Below, piece by piece: positions 6,969 through 13,120 of a stretch of DNA of 14,014 nt. The position numbers were made by a program, and so were the translations under genes. Below the pieces are notes generated by a model. It was not told where the DNA came from, searched no databases, and saw only the letters and a program-made list of their open reading frames with translations. Source of the DNA: Actinoplanes subtropicus (lineage in GTDB: Bacteria; Actinomycetota; Actinomycetes; Mycobacteriales; Micromonosporaceae). Position 1 is the first letter of the stretch. Each line of letters opens with the position of its first letter. The stretch is from assembly GCF_000721705.1 (NCBI RefSeq), contig NZ_JOJL01000072.1, positions 1 to 14,014 on the forward strand. The letters run 5' to 3'.

Positions 6969-7022
6969 GTACGGACAGTGACTGTCGCGGCGGACAGGCG
7001 CGCGAACTCAGCGGCATGAGCG
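6969..7022 (+). repeat. Array repeat, two-part copy with perfect hairpin
   Basis: GACAGTGACTGTC (6974-6986) is a perfect palindrome around a central G. The right core TCAGCGGCATGAG (7008-7020) begins 39 bases after the start of the left part and itself has CTCA/TGAG arms. It lies between two minus-strand genes. Confidence 0.65.
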
Positions 7023-7065
7023 TGCACCCACTACCGCGGCATCGAATGAGCCCGGCAATGACCAC

Positions 7066-7479
7066 TCAGGGCAGGCGCCGGTCTGCCCGGTCACGCAGGG
7101 AGCCGGCGCGGAGGTCCCGCAGGAACGCCCGCGCGTCATCAAGTCGGCGCTGGGTTAGTTGGGTGAGCCGTTCGCCGAACTTGGCCGGGTCCAGGTAGTT
7201 AGAGAGCCCGGAACGGTAAGCGGCCTCGAGTAGCTCGACCCCGAGGTCGTAGTCGTGGATGCCCGGGTTGGATGAGACGGTCCAGACCCGTTCGTCCGGG
7301 CCGATCAGCCAGGCACCTCCGGGCTCCGGCCTCCCCGCGTCGTCTACACAGACGCCCGACCACAACACTCCGTCTCCAGCCGGCGTAACACCGAACGAGT
7401 GCCCCTCTGGCGGCTGCCCCATCTGAGCAGCCATGACGGCGACGGCGCGCTCCGAGTCCAACTCGATGTACTGATCCAT
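7066..7479 (-). CDS. Conserved-looking hypothetical protein (137 aa)
   Basis: A soluble protein with a well-formed N-terminal fold: MDQYIELDSERAVAVMAAQM, then HSFGVTPAGDGVLWSGVCVD (27-46), GGAWLIGPDERVWTVSSNPG (54-73) and IHDYDL. The rest is a charged helix with many arginines. The GG-x-WLIGPD-x-VW-x-VSSNPG pattern recalls immunity-type hypothetical proteins of actinomycetes, but I cannot name the family. ATG 7479 is preferred over GTG 7506 because TACCGT lies 7 bases before it and the protein begins cleanly there. The stop codon lies close to the repeat copy at 6969-7022. Confidence 0.75.
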   Translation of the reverse strand: MDQYIELDSERAVAVMAAQMGQPPEGHSFGVTPAGDGVLWSGVCVDDAGRPEPGGAWLIGPDERVWTVSSNPGIHDYDLGVELLEAAYRSGLSNYLDPAKFGERLTQLTQRRLDDARAFLRDLRAGSLRDRADRRLP

Positions 7480-7745
7480 GGCAGCAACGGTAGGCGCCGG
7501 GCGCACTCAACTCGGCTACACGTCCGTGCGCCGCCGGGACGAGACGCCGCCCTGTGTGTGCCGTGGGCTTCTGGGACTGCTCCGTGGTCTGAATCGTCGC
7601 CGGCAAGCGTGCCCAAGGGGTCGATCTCCCGGCCGCCCGCCCTGTTACCGTGGCGGTCGAGGTCCGCTTCGGTCTCCGTCGTTTGGCCGAGTGACGCCCT
7701 CCGGTCCCGGTCTCGTGGTGGATCCCCGTGGGCCTGCCATCTTCA

Positions 7746-7757
7746 TAGCATCGGCGG
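7746..7757 (+). promoter_or_regulatory. Putative -10 element for the 7758 gene
   Basis: TAGCAT, 6 bases, GTG 7758: leaderless pattern. The preceding 260 bases (7480-7745) hold no gene and no repeat core that I can see. Confidence 0.45.
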
Positions 7758-8363
7758 GTGAAGGTCAACAACAGCGTGGCGCTGATCGCTCCTGGTGCCG
7801 GGGTCGTTCTCGGCGTCCTCGATTTCGTCTGGATCGCCTATGTGCCATCGCCGTTCGGCGGGCTCGGGAACTCCATCGCGGTCTGGGCCGTGGCGGCGTT
7901 CCTGCTGACGCTGAGCTCCCGGTGGGATCTGCCGCGTGCCGTCGTCGCGGCGGTGGTGTTCCTGATCGTCGCGGTGCCGAGCTACTACGTGGCGGCCGCA
8001 CTGATCCAGCACGACGATTGGTCGATCATCTACTCGGGGCCGGCGCTGCTATGGATGGGCTTCGGCGTGATCGCGGGCGTCGTCTTCGGCGCCGGGGGCG
8101 TAATCGCGCGGACCCCGACCCGCTGGCAGGCCCCGGCGCTCGCACTACCGGCCGCGGTCCTGGCGGCCGAGGCCGTGCTCCAGCTGAGCCGTCTGGGCAA
8201 GTCCACCGCGGGCCTCGGCTACGCGGCCGTTCTGCTGATCCTGGCCGTGGCGGTCACGCTGGTGGTGGCCCCGAGCTGGCGGACGCGCGGGCTGGCCCTG
8301 GCATACGCGCTGCCCCTGACCGCTGTCGGGTATCTGATGCTTCTGGCCAGCGGATTCCGCTGA
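7758..8363 (+). CDS. Integral membrane protein, DUF6518-like (201 aa)
   Basis: About seven hydrophobic segments (roughly 8-30, 38-54, 60-82, 94-116, 125-143, 152-171, 177-199), so an inner-membrane protein with short loops. LGNSIAVWAVAAFLL (36-50) and the PSYYVAAAL stretch (74-82) resemble DUF6518, a family of unknown function; the name is a recollection. GTG 7758 is supported by TAGCAT 6 bases upstream and no Shine-Dalgarno sequence. G/C at third positions is higher than in the genes before it. Transport of a particular substrate cannot be inferred. Confidence 0.75.
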   Translation: MKVNNSVALIAPGAGVVLGVLDFVWIAYVPSPFGGLGNSIAVWAVAAFLLTLSSRWDLPRAVVAAVVFLIVAVPSYYVAAALIQHDDWSIIYSGPALLWMGFGVIAGVVFGAGGVIARTPTRWQAPALALPAAVLAAEAVLQLSRLGKSTAGLGYAAVLLILAVAVTLVVAPSWRTRGLALAYALPLTAVGYLMLLASGFR

Positions 8364-8364
8364 C

Positions 8365-8381
8365 CCGACCGGCCCCGTCGG
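8365..8381 (+). terminator. Possible weak terminator hairpin
   Basis: CCGAC-N7-GTCGG starts just after the stop codon of the membrane-protein gene. It is a short GC stem without a T tract, so only suggestive. Confidence 0.25.
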
Positions 8382-8560
8382 TAACGCGTGCGCAGAGGGT
8401 GTGCATTCACCTCGCGCCGCCTCGCCTCGAGTCAGCCGGGATTCCCGGTAGCCATGCCCGTGCGTACTTGATTACGCAGATCCGCGCACTGCCCTGCGGT
8501 CCCCAACGCGCCGGATTCTCGTACGCGAGGGTGGCCAAGACACGCGACAATGGACCAGCC

Positions 8561-9097
8561 ATGGCTGAGGATGAACTGAGCGCCGTTCGGCGGCGGCTTC
8601 CACGAGGAACGCGAGTCCGGGGACGAGTGACCGGATTCCCGGGGGGCGTCGGACGGGCAGGCATGGCGGTGGATATCGGCGATCCTGTTCCGGGCTGGGT
8701 CGATGTGCTGCAGTTGCCGAGGGAGCCCTCGCGCTGGCCGCCCGTGGGGCGCAGCGGCTTCTTCGAGGTGCTCCAGCACCGCGGGTTCGAGGTACGACTG
8801 CTTCCGCTCGATGCCAGCATGCGCAACCGCTACCGAGCCTGGCGGTGCTCCGGTCCCGAATGGGCGGAAATCACCCGGCACCGACCCGTGGGTTCCCGCT
8901 TCGAGGCGACCGTCGAGCACATCTTTCCGGGCAACCGGGAGTACACCGTCCGGCTCGATGACTGGTACGAGGTTGTCGAGTACGAGGGCTCGCCGCCGGA
9001 CCCGGGAACCCAGGTGCAGTTCACGGTCGAGAGGCACTCGGACTGGACGCGCTCGCTGATCCTTCGGCCCGACGACACGCTCGAGCAAATCCCCTGA
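8561..9097 (+). CDS. S1/OB-fold-like hypothetical protein (178 aa)
   Basis: The N-terminus (LPRGTRVRGRVTGFPGGVGR, residues 13-32, then a strand AVDIGDPVPGWVDVLQLP, 36-53) has the pattern of an S1-type OB fold, where G-x-x-V-x-G-x-V is followed by a strand and a VD-x-L turn. A second strand-rich part at 108-165 begins PVGSRFEATVEHIFPGNREY and could be another OB-like unit. S1 domains usually bind RNA; whether this one does is inference. ATG 8561 follows GACAAT by 9 bases. The upstream frame is open for about a kilobase but runs through the membrane-protein gene and is spurious. A related S1-like gene occurs at 12668. Confidence 0.7.
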   Translation: MAEDELSAVRRRLPRGTRVRGRVTGFPGGVGRAGMAVDIGDPVPGWVDVLQLPREPSRWPPVGRSGFFEVLQHRGFEVRLLPLDASMRNRYRAWRCSGPEWAEITRHRPVGSRFEATVEHIFPGNREYTVRLDDWYEVVEYEGSPPDPGTQVQFTVERHSDWTRSLILRPDDTLEQIP

Positions 9098-9149
9098 CCC
9101 GGACCCGTGCACGCAGCGTTACGAATACGACCTAGCAACGCGCCCGGGG

Positions 9150-9166
9150 TGCGGCAAATCAGGATG
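9150..9166 (+). repeat. Array repeat core
   Basis: TGCGGCAAATCAGGATG. It follows the S1-like gene and is the last copy before the decayed genes and the ABC operon. Confidence 0.7.
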
Positions 9167-9210
9167 GTTGGGATGTCTAGTCATTACGGAATCATGACGA
9201 AAGGTGAGCG

Positions 9211-9428
9211 TCAGACGACAGAGTCGACGGCGCCGGGCTCGGGTGCGGTCCAGCGCGATCGGCCGGTTATCGCCGGGATGGCGACGGTGACTGCCGACGC
9301 GGCGGTGACGCCGAAGCAGGCCGACAACGAGAAGCGGCTGTTGAGAAGGCCGACAAGGGTGACGCCCGAGCCAGATAACCTCGCCCCTGCCCCGGCCGGA
9401 AGCAGGTAACCGCTCCGTCGAAACGGGA
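9211..9428 (-). pseudogene. C-terminal remnant of a membrane protein
   Basis: On the minus strand the frame ending at TGA 9211-9213 has strong G/C third-position bias and reads as one or two membrane helices (GVTLVGLLNS, then LSACFGVTAASAVTVAIPAI) plus a short polar tail. There is no start codon, and the frame is closed by a stop near 9428, next to the transposase remnant. It looks like the last helix pair of a multi-pass transporter, perhaps MFS type, but that is a guess from pattern. Confidence 0.45.
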
Positions 9429-9429
9429 C

Positions 9430-9545
9430 TCACGATGCCGGTTTTGCGACCGACGACCCGTTTGCCGACGTCGATGCCTTGGGTGGTGGTCGGAACGTTG
9501 GTGGATGTCTTACGCTTTGGCTATCCATGCTGGATTCAGGCGGGG
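9430..9545 (-). pseudogene. IS5-type transposase fragment with frameshift
   Basis: Minus-strand frames read DSQSV (9525-9511) and, after a one-base shift near 9510, TSTNVPTTTQGIDVGKRVVG RKTGI. Together they give the conserved block DSQSVK-TSTNVP...QGID-GK..GRK of IS5-group DDE transposases, including the aspartate of the first catalytic position. Both ends of the gene are missing, and the membrane-protein remnant starts immediately after it. No terminal inverted repeats were found. Confidence 0.65.
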
Positions 9546-9633
9546 TGCTCGACGGTAAGCTGCGCCGGGGGTTTGCTACAGCCGCCGGGCGCTGTGGGCG
9601 TCGAGGGCGGCCTTGAGTACGTCGCCGGGGCCG

Positions 9634-9666
9634 GATCCCGGCACCGCCCGGCGGCGGCGCCGGATC
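9634..9666 (-). terminator. Hairpin terminator of the ABC operon
   Basis: GATCC plus a 9-base GC arm, a 4-base loop and the matching arm form a stem of about 14 pairs with one G-U pair and one bulged base. It starts 23 bases after the permease stop codon. It has no T tract, as is usual for many actinomycete terminators. Confidence 0.55.
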
Positions 9667-9688
9667 TGACCGTGCTGCCGTGGCGTGC

Positions 9689-10495
9689 TCAGCTCGCCGA
9701 GCCGACGTCGCGGCGCCGCAGCAGGTACGCCGCGACCAGCATCGTGACCGCGACGTACAGGCCGAAGACGGCGAAGCCGATCCAGGGCGCGAGTATGTCC
9801 GCCTGCCGGTAGGGCTGCAGCAGTGCGGCCCCGGCGGTGCTGGGCAGGTACCTGGAGATGTCGGTGCCCAGCAGATCCTTCGGCAGCAGCGACGCCAGGG
9901 TCGGCAACACCAGCAGCACGCCGGCCACCACCGCGATCGAACCGGCCGTGCTGCGCACGATAGTGGCCACGGCCACCGCGAAGAGTGCGACCAGGAACAG
10001 GTAGAGCCCGATGCCGGTGACCACCCGTACCGCACCGGGTGTGGCCAGTGATGCCGACACGTGGGCGCGAGACGAATGCATGATCGCCTCCCCGATGCCG
10101 AACGCGACGAACGAGGCCGCGGTCATCGTGGCCAGCACGGTGACCCCGAACACGGCCGCCTTGGCCCACAGCACAGGCAGCCGGCGCGGCACCGCAGTGA
10201 GGCTTGCACTGATCGTGCCGGCGGAGTACTCGCCGCTGACCACCAGCACGCCCAGGACGCCGATGACCAGTTGGGCGACGATGCCGCCGCGCACCGGCAC
10301 GGTTATCAGTCCGGCGCCGGCCGTAGCCTGGCCGGAGCTGATCCGGTTGGCGAACGACCAGCTCAAGACCGATCCCAGGCCGACCATCGCGACGGCCGCG
10401 ATCCCGAGCGTCAACGGGGTCGAGCGCACGGTGCGCAGCTTGATCCACTCAGCGGTGATGACCCGCAGCTGGGTCACGCCGGTCGTCGGTGTCAC
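9689..10495 (-). CDS. ABC-2 type permease subunit (268 aa)
   Basis: Membrane part of a two-component ABC exporter. Six hydrophobic segments (about 27-49, 70-88, 110-138, 155-181, 184-204, 236-259) and the EYSAGTISASLTAVPRR motif (89-105) between segments 2 and 3 are typical of ABC-2 permeases. The N-terminus (VITAEWIKLRTVRSTPLTL) is the usual cytoplasmic start of the family. GTG 10495 overlaps the stop codon of the ATPase gene by 4 bases (GTGA), so translation is probably coupled. Two copies should pair with two ATPases. The substrate is unknown; in similar operons it is an antibiotic, lipid or peptide. Confidence 0.93.
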   Translation of the reverse strand: MTPTTGVTQLRVITAEWIKLRTVRSTPLTLGIAAVAMVGLGSVLSWSFANRISSGQATAGAGLITVPVRGGIVAQLVIGVLGVLVVSGEYSAGTISASLTAVPRRLPVLWAKAAVFGVTVLATMTAASFVAFGIGEAIMHSSRAHVSASLATPGAVRVVTGIGLYLFLVALFAVAVATIVRSTAGSIAVVAGVLLVLPTLASLLPKDLLGTDISRYLPSTAGAALLQPYRQADILAPWIGFAVFGLYVAVTMLVAAYLLRRRDVGSAS

Positions 10496-11370
10496 GATGT
10501 CAACTCCATGAACGCCTCTTCCAGTGAGGGCTGCCGCACCGACAGTTCCAGCAGCGTGATGGCGTGCCGGGTGGCCGCCTCGCCGACCTGGTCGCTGGTC
10601 AACCCGCCGATGTCCAGCCGGTCCTCGGGTAGTTCGGCGATGGTGACACCGGGGCCGGCCAGCAGCTCGCGCAGTCGTGCCGCCTGCGGCGTACGGACCA
10701 GCACCCGGGCCGGCGATGCGCGTTCGACGAACTCGGCCACCGACGTGTCGGCGACCAGGGTGCCGCGGGTGACCACGATGAGCCGCTGCGCCGTCTGGGC
10801 CATCTCACTGAGCAGGTGCGAGGCCACGAAGACGGTCCGCCCGGTGGCGGCGAGATCCTTCATCAGGTTGCGGATCCAGTGGATCCCCTCCGGGTCGAGC
10901 CCGTTGACCGGCTCGTCGAGAATGACCGTGCGGGGGTCACCCAACAGCATCGCGGCGATCCCGAGTCGCCGACTCATCCCGAGGGACAAGCCGCCGGCCC
11001 GCCGATGGGCCGCCGCTTCCAGACCGACCTGGTCGACCACCTCGACCACCCGGCGGCGCGGGATGCCGTGCGTGGCGGCCAGGGCGCGCAGGTGGTCGAT
11101 GGCCGACCGGCCGGCGTGGAAGGCCGATGCCTCCAGCAGCGAGCCGACCTCCCGCAGGGGCGCTTGGTGCTCCGCGTACGGGCGGCCGTTGACCGTCACC
11201 GAACCGGCGCAGGGCCGGCTCAGGCCCAGGATCATCCGCATGGTGGTGGACTTGCCCGCGCCGTTCGGTCCGAGGAAGCCGGTGACCACGCCCGGCTGGA
11301 CAGTGAAGGTCAGATCATCGACAACGGTGCGATCGCCGTACCGTTTGGTCAGTGATTTCGCCTCGATCAT
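10492..11370 (-). CDS. ABC transporter ATPase subunit, BcrA/DrrA-like (292 aa)
   Basis: Cytoplasmic ATPase that powers the neighbouring permease. Walker A GPNGAGKST at 34-42, the signature LSLGMSRRLGIA at 128-139 (the LSLGM form is normal in this subfamily), Walker B VILDEP at 149-154, D-loop GLD at 157-159 and the H-loop histidine at 185 are all present, so it should be active. The C-terminal 80 residues form the extra domain seen in drug-export ATPases. ATG 11370 has AAGGA 5 bases upstream. It lies 10 bases after the preceding gene and overlaps the permease by 4. Confidence 0.95.
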   Translation of the reverse strand: MIEAKSLTKRYGDRTVVDDLTFTVQPGVVTGFLGPNGAGKSTTMRMILGLSRPCAGSVTVNGRPYAEHQAPLREVGSLLEASAFHAGRSAIDHLRALAATHGIPRRRVVEVVDQVGLEAAAHRRAGGLSLGMSRRLGIAAMLLGDPRTVILDEPVNGLDPEGIHWIRNLMKDLAATGRTVFVASHLLSEMAQTAQRLIVVTRGTLVADTSVAEFVERASPARVLVRTPQAARLRELLAGPGVTIAELPEDRLDIGGLTSDQVGEAATRHAITLLELSVRQPSLEEAFMELTS

Positions 11371-11380
11371 CGGAGTCCTT

Positions 11381-11881
11381 TCACAGTCCCAGCGCGAAAA
11401 CCGTGGCCAGCGGGATCGCGGTGCTGGCCACCTGGACCGCGAGGATGGTCGTCGCTGCCCGGGGCGCGTGACGCAGCCATTTCACCGCGAACACCGCGAC
11501 CGCCAGGGCCTGCAGGACCGCCCACAGCTGGAAGATGTGGGCCGGGGTCCCCTCGTCGGCGGTTCTCGAGCCGCGGCCGTACGCCGCCAGGTAGCAGAGC
11601 ACGAACGCCAGAATCGCCACCGGCAGCACGATCGGCAGCCAGGCGGTCGGCTTCTTTATCATCAAACTCATTCGCATGGCGGCCAGATTTTCCCTCAGAA
11701 TTCCAACACCGGTTTCCAGCAACAACCAGGACGTGACCGAAAGGGCGCCGCGCCCGGCGCCGAGGCGCTCCCGGTACAGGTCCGAGAACAGCTGCTCCAT
11801 GCCGGGCCCGAACCGCTCCCGGAACGGCCGGGGATACAGCCGCAGTAATGCCACATACAGCGCCCGGCACCGGCTGAACAT
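11381..11881 (-). CDS. Small membrane protein of the ABC operon (166 aa)
   Basis: The N-terminal part (ALYVALLRLYPRPFRERFGPGMEQLFSDLYRERL, given in short as residues 7-40) matches a soluble leader found in many actinobacterial proteins encoded beside PadR regulators and ABC exporters. Three hydrophobic helices follow (about 81-102, 116-136, 142-165). Role unknown; it may be an accessory subunit of the exporter. ATG 11881 lies 4 bases after the PadR stop codon; ATG 11896, overlapping that gene, is the alternative. No strong ribosome site is visible, so it probably depends on coupling with the upstream gene. Confidence 0.8.
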   Translation of the reverse strand: MFSRCRALYVALLRLYPRPFRERFGPGMEQLFSDLYRERLGAGRGALSVTSWLLLETGVGILRENLAAMRMSLMIKKPTAWLPIVLPVAILAFVLCYLAAYGRGSRTADEGTPAHIFQLWAVLQALAVAVFAVKWLRHAPRAATTILAVQVASTAIPLATVFALGL

Positions 11882-11885
11882 GCGA

Positions 11886-12257
11886 TCAGACGGCATGGGC
11901 CGACGCACCGGGCAGCGCACGGACCCGTCGGGCGGCCGCCACGACCTCGCGATAACGGTCCAGCTCGGCGGCGAGCGCAGCCTGACCGGCCCCAGTGATC
12001 TGGTAGTAGACGCGGCGCTGATCGTCCAGCTCCGGATCGGTCTTCGTGTCGCTCTCACGGATCAGGCCGGCGTCGATCATCCGGCGCAGCGACCCGTACA
12101 GCGTGCCGGGACCCATCTTCACCCGGTGGTGCGAGTCCGCTGCGACCTGCTTCATGATGGCGTAGCCGTGCCGGTCTCCGGCGGCGAGCGCGAGCAGGAT
12201 GTGCAGTACCGCCGGGGTGAGCGGGCCTTGCGATACAGCTCTAGACATACCCGGCAC
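11886..12257 (-). CDS. PadR-family transcriptional regulator (123 aa)
   Basis: DNA-binding repressor of the PadR type. The winged helix is complete: LTPAVLHILLALAAGDRHGYAIM (13-35), recognition-helix region MGPGTLYGSLRRMIDAGLI (48-66), and wing RRVYYQITGAGQAAL (81-95), followed by a C-terminal dimerisation helix. The start may be GTG 12257 or ATG 12248 (120 aa); neither has a ribosome site. A perfect palindrome overlaps or abuts the start, so it very likely represses its own operon, which includes the ABC exporter. The ligand is unknown; many such proteins respond to the drug that their transporter exports. Confidence 0.92.
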   Translation of the reverse strand: MPGMSRAVSQGPLTPAVLHILLALAAGDRHGYAIMKQVAADSHHRVKMGPGTLYGSLRRMIDAGLIRESDTKTDPELDDQRRVYYQITGAGQAALAAELDRYREVVAAARRVRALPGASAHAV

Positions 12258-12281
12258 GCTATATCCGTGACGGATATAGCG
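12257..12281. promoter_or_regulatory. PadR operator, perfect palindrome
   Basis: CGCTATATCCG and CGGATATAGCG are perfect inverted arms separated by TGA. The minus-strand GATATA inside it may be the -10 box, so bound PadR would block the promoter directly. It touches the GTG start of the regulator. Confidence 0.8.
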
Positions 12282-12389
12282 TCAAGCGGCTCAGTCGAAC
12301 ATTTTCGCCGTTTGCGCGGCCGCCGGTCTGATCCAGGTGTCGATGTAGCCGGGCGGCCGAAGTGGAAGCCGTGGCACCGGCTATCCCAG

Positions 12390-12575
12390 CGCGGACGGAC
12401 GGTCCACCCCGTCAGCGTTCCCCACCTCTTCGGCGACGACGTCCAGCGCCCCAGCGCCGCCACCGCGCTGACACCACTGGCACGGATCAACACGATCGGG
12501 CGGCACGCCAGGCGTAGCTGTCCATTGCCGATCGCCAGGCGCAGCTCGGTCTCCAGCACCGCCCGGTCCAGCATG
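12390..12575 (-). pseudogene. EAL-domain (c-di-GMP phosphodiesterase-type) remnant
   Basis: From ATG 12575 the minus strand reads LETELRLAIGNGQLRLACRP (residues 7-26) and then a segment ending VAALGRW, which aligns with the start of EAL domains (ELR-A-GEL-L-YQPIV ... EALLRW). The EAL glutamate itself is changed. After a shift near 12450 another frame gives DVVAEEVGNADGV, like the family's FI-VAEETG block, then stops. The beginning and most of the domain are missing, so it is a dead fragment. The larger open frame on this strand (12152-13456) is otherwise a shadow of the plus-strand genes. Confidence 0.5.
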
Positions 12576-12581
12576 GCCCAC

Positions 12582-12637
12582 GCCGCGTGACGGCTGCACT
12601 CGGCCACCGAGCGCGGTCGGCGGCATGACAATGCGCC
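12582..12637 (+). repeat. Array repeat, GCGGCATGACA subtype, two-part copy
   Basis: The left hairpin GCCG-CGTGA-CGGC (12582-12594) and the right core GTCGGCGGCATGACAATGCG (12617-12636) align along their whole length with 1602-1649. The array therefore resumes here, after the ABC operon block. Confidence 0.6.
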
Positions 12638-12654
12638 TCTGCCCAGGATGCACG

Positions 12655-12667
12655 CATACTTTCTCCT
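12655..12667 (+). promoter_or_regulatory. Putative -10 element for the 12668 gene
   Basis: CATACT, 7 bases, GTG 12668: leaderless pattern. The ATGACA in the repeat is too far upstream (24 bases) to be a normal -35. Confidence 0.4.
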
Positions 12668-12967
12668 GTGCCTGAATACTCGTGGCCGGAAGACGGCGAG
12701 CGACTTTGCGAAAACGCCGCGGACCGGTGGGCGGAGACGGTCGAGGCACTGCCCGAGGGCAGCATCGTCACAGGTCGGGTAATAGGCCGGCAGCCCTTCG
12801 GGGTGTTCGTGGACATCAGCGGCACACCGGGAGCGATCGGCCTGGCCGAAATCACGTCGATGCCGCACGATGCGGCCCTTCCGCAAGCTGGCGGCATCGT
12901 CCGAGGCACGGTGATCGGCCACGCAGCGCACAACCATCAGGTGCGGCTGCGCCTCCACGATTCGTGA
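12668..12967 (+). CDS. S1-domain small protein (99 aa)
   Basis: Nearly the whole product is one S1-type OB fold: LPEGSIVTGRVIGRQPFGVF (29-48), then VDISGTPGAIGLAEI (48-62), and the closing strands GGIVRGTVIGHAAHNHQVRL (75-94). The G-x-V-x-G-x-V and FGVFVD patterns are those of RNA-binding S1 domains, so binding of RNA or a translation role is possible but unproven. About 28 residues precede the domain. GTG 12668 has CATACT 7 bases upstream and no ribosome site, hence probably leaderless. It is distantly similar in its fold pattern to the 8561 gene, also in the array. Confidence 0.8.
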   Translation: MPEYSWPEDGERLCENAADRWAETVEALPEGSIVTGRVIGRQPFGVFVDISGTPGAIGLAEITSMPHDAALPQAGGIVRGTVIGHAAHNHQVRLRLHDS

Positions 12968-13083
12968 CATCGGACGACCCTGCGTCATCGGGGAACCCGA
13001 GCGAAGTGCGTGTCGCCATCGGTGCGTACGGATGCCGATTCCAGGGCCCACGCCGACAAGCGCGGTGGAGACGCCCGAGCCGT

Positions 13084-13102
13084 GGCTCCGTGACAAGGAG
13101 CC
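13084..13102. repeat. Inverted repeat around GTGAC
   Basis: GGCTCC-GTGACAA-GGAGCC is a perfect 6-base stem with GTGAC in the loop, like the left part of the array repeats. No right core follows; the promoter of the 13121 gene comes next. Confidence 0.4.
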
Positions 13103-13120
13103 GGATGCCACGATGGGCTG

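Noticed and set aside
7478..9097. 539-residue open frame on the plus strand
   Set aside because: Its first 360 residues are arginine- and glycine-rich shadow sequence of the membrane-protein gene in another frame; only the part from ATG 8561 reads as protein.
9107..9409. 100-residue plus-strand frame after the S1-like gene
   Set aside because: It reads through the repeat core, lacks a plausible start signal, and lies antisense to a better coding remnant.
9654..9671. Repeat core on the minus strand (CAGATCCGG)
   Set aside because: These bases belong to the stem of the operon's terminator hairpin; the CGGC part of the core is missing.
10950..10990. Unusual ABC signature LSLGM as a sign of a dead ATPase
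   Set aside because: LSLGM in place of LSGGQ is normal in the BcrA/DrrA-type subfamily, and all other motifs are intact.
10061..11848. 595-residue open frame on the plus strand
   Set aside because: It is the antisense shadow of the ABC operon, whose genes have clear motifs.
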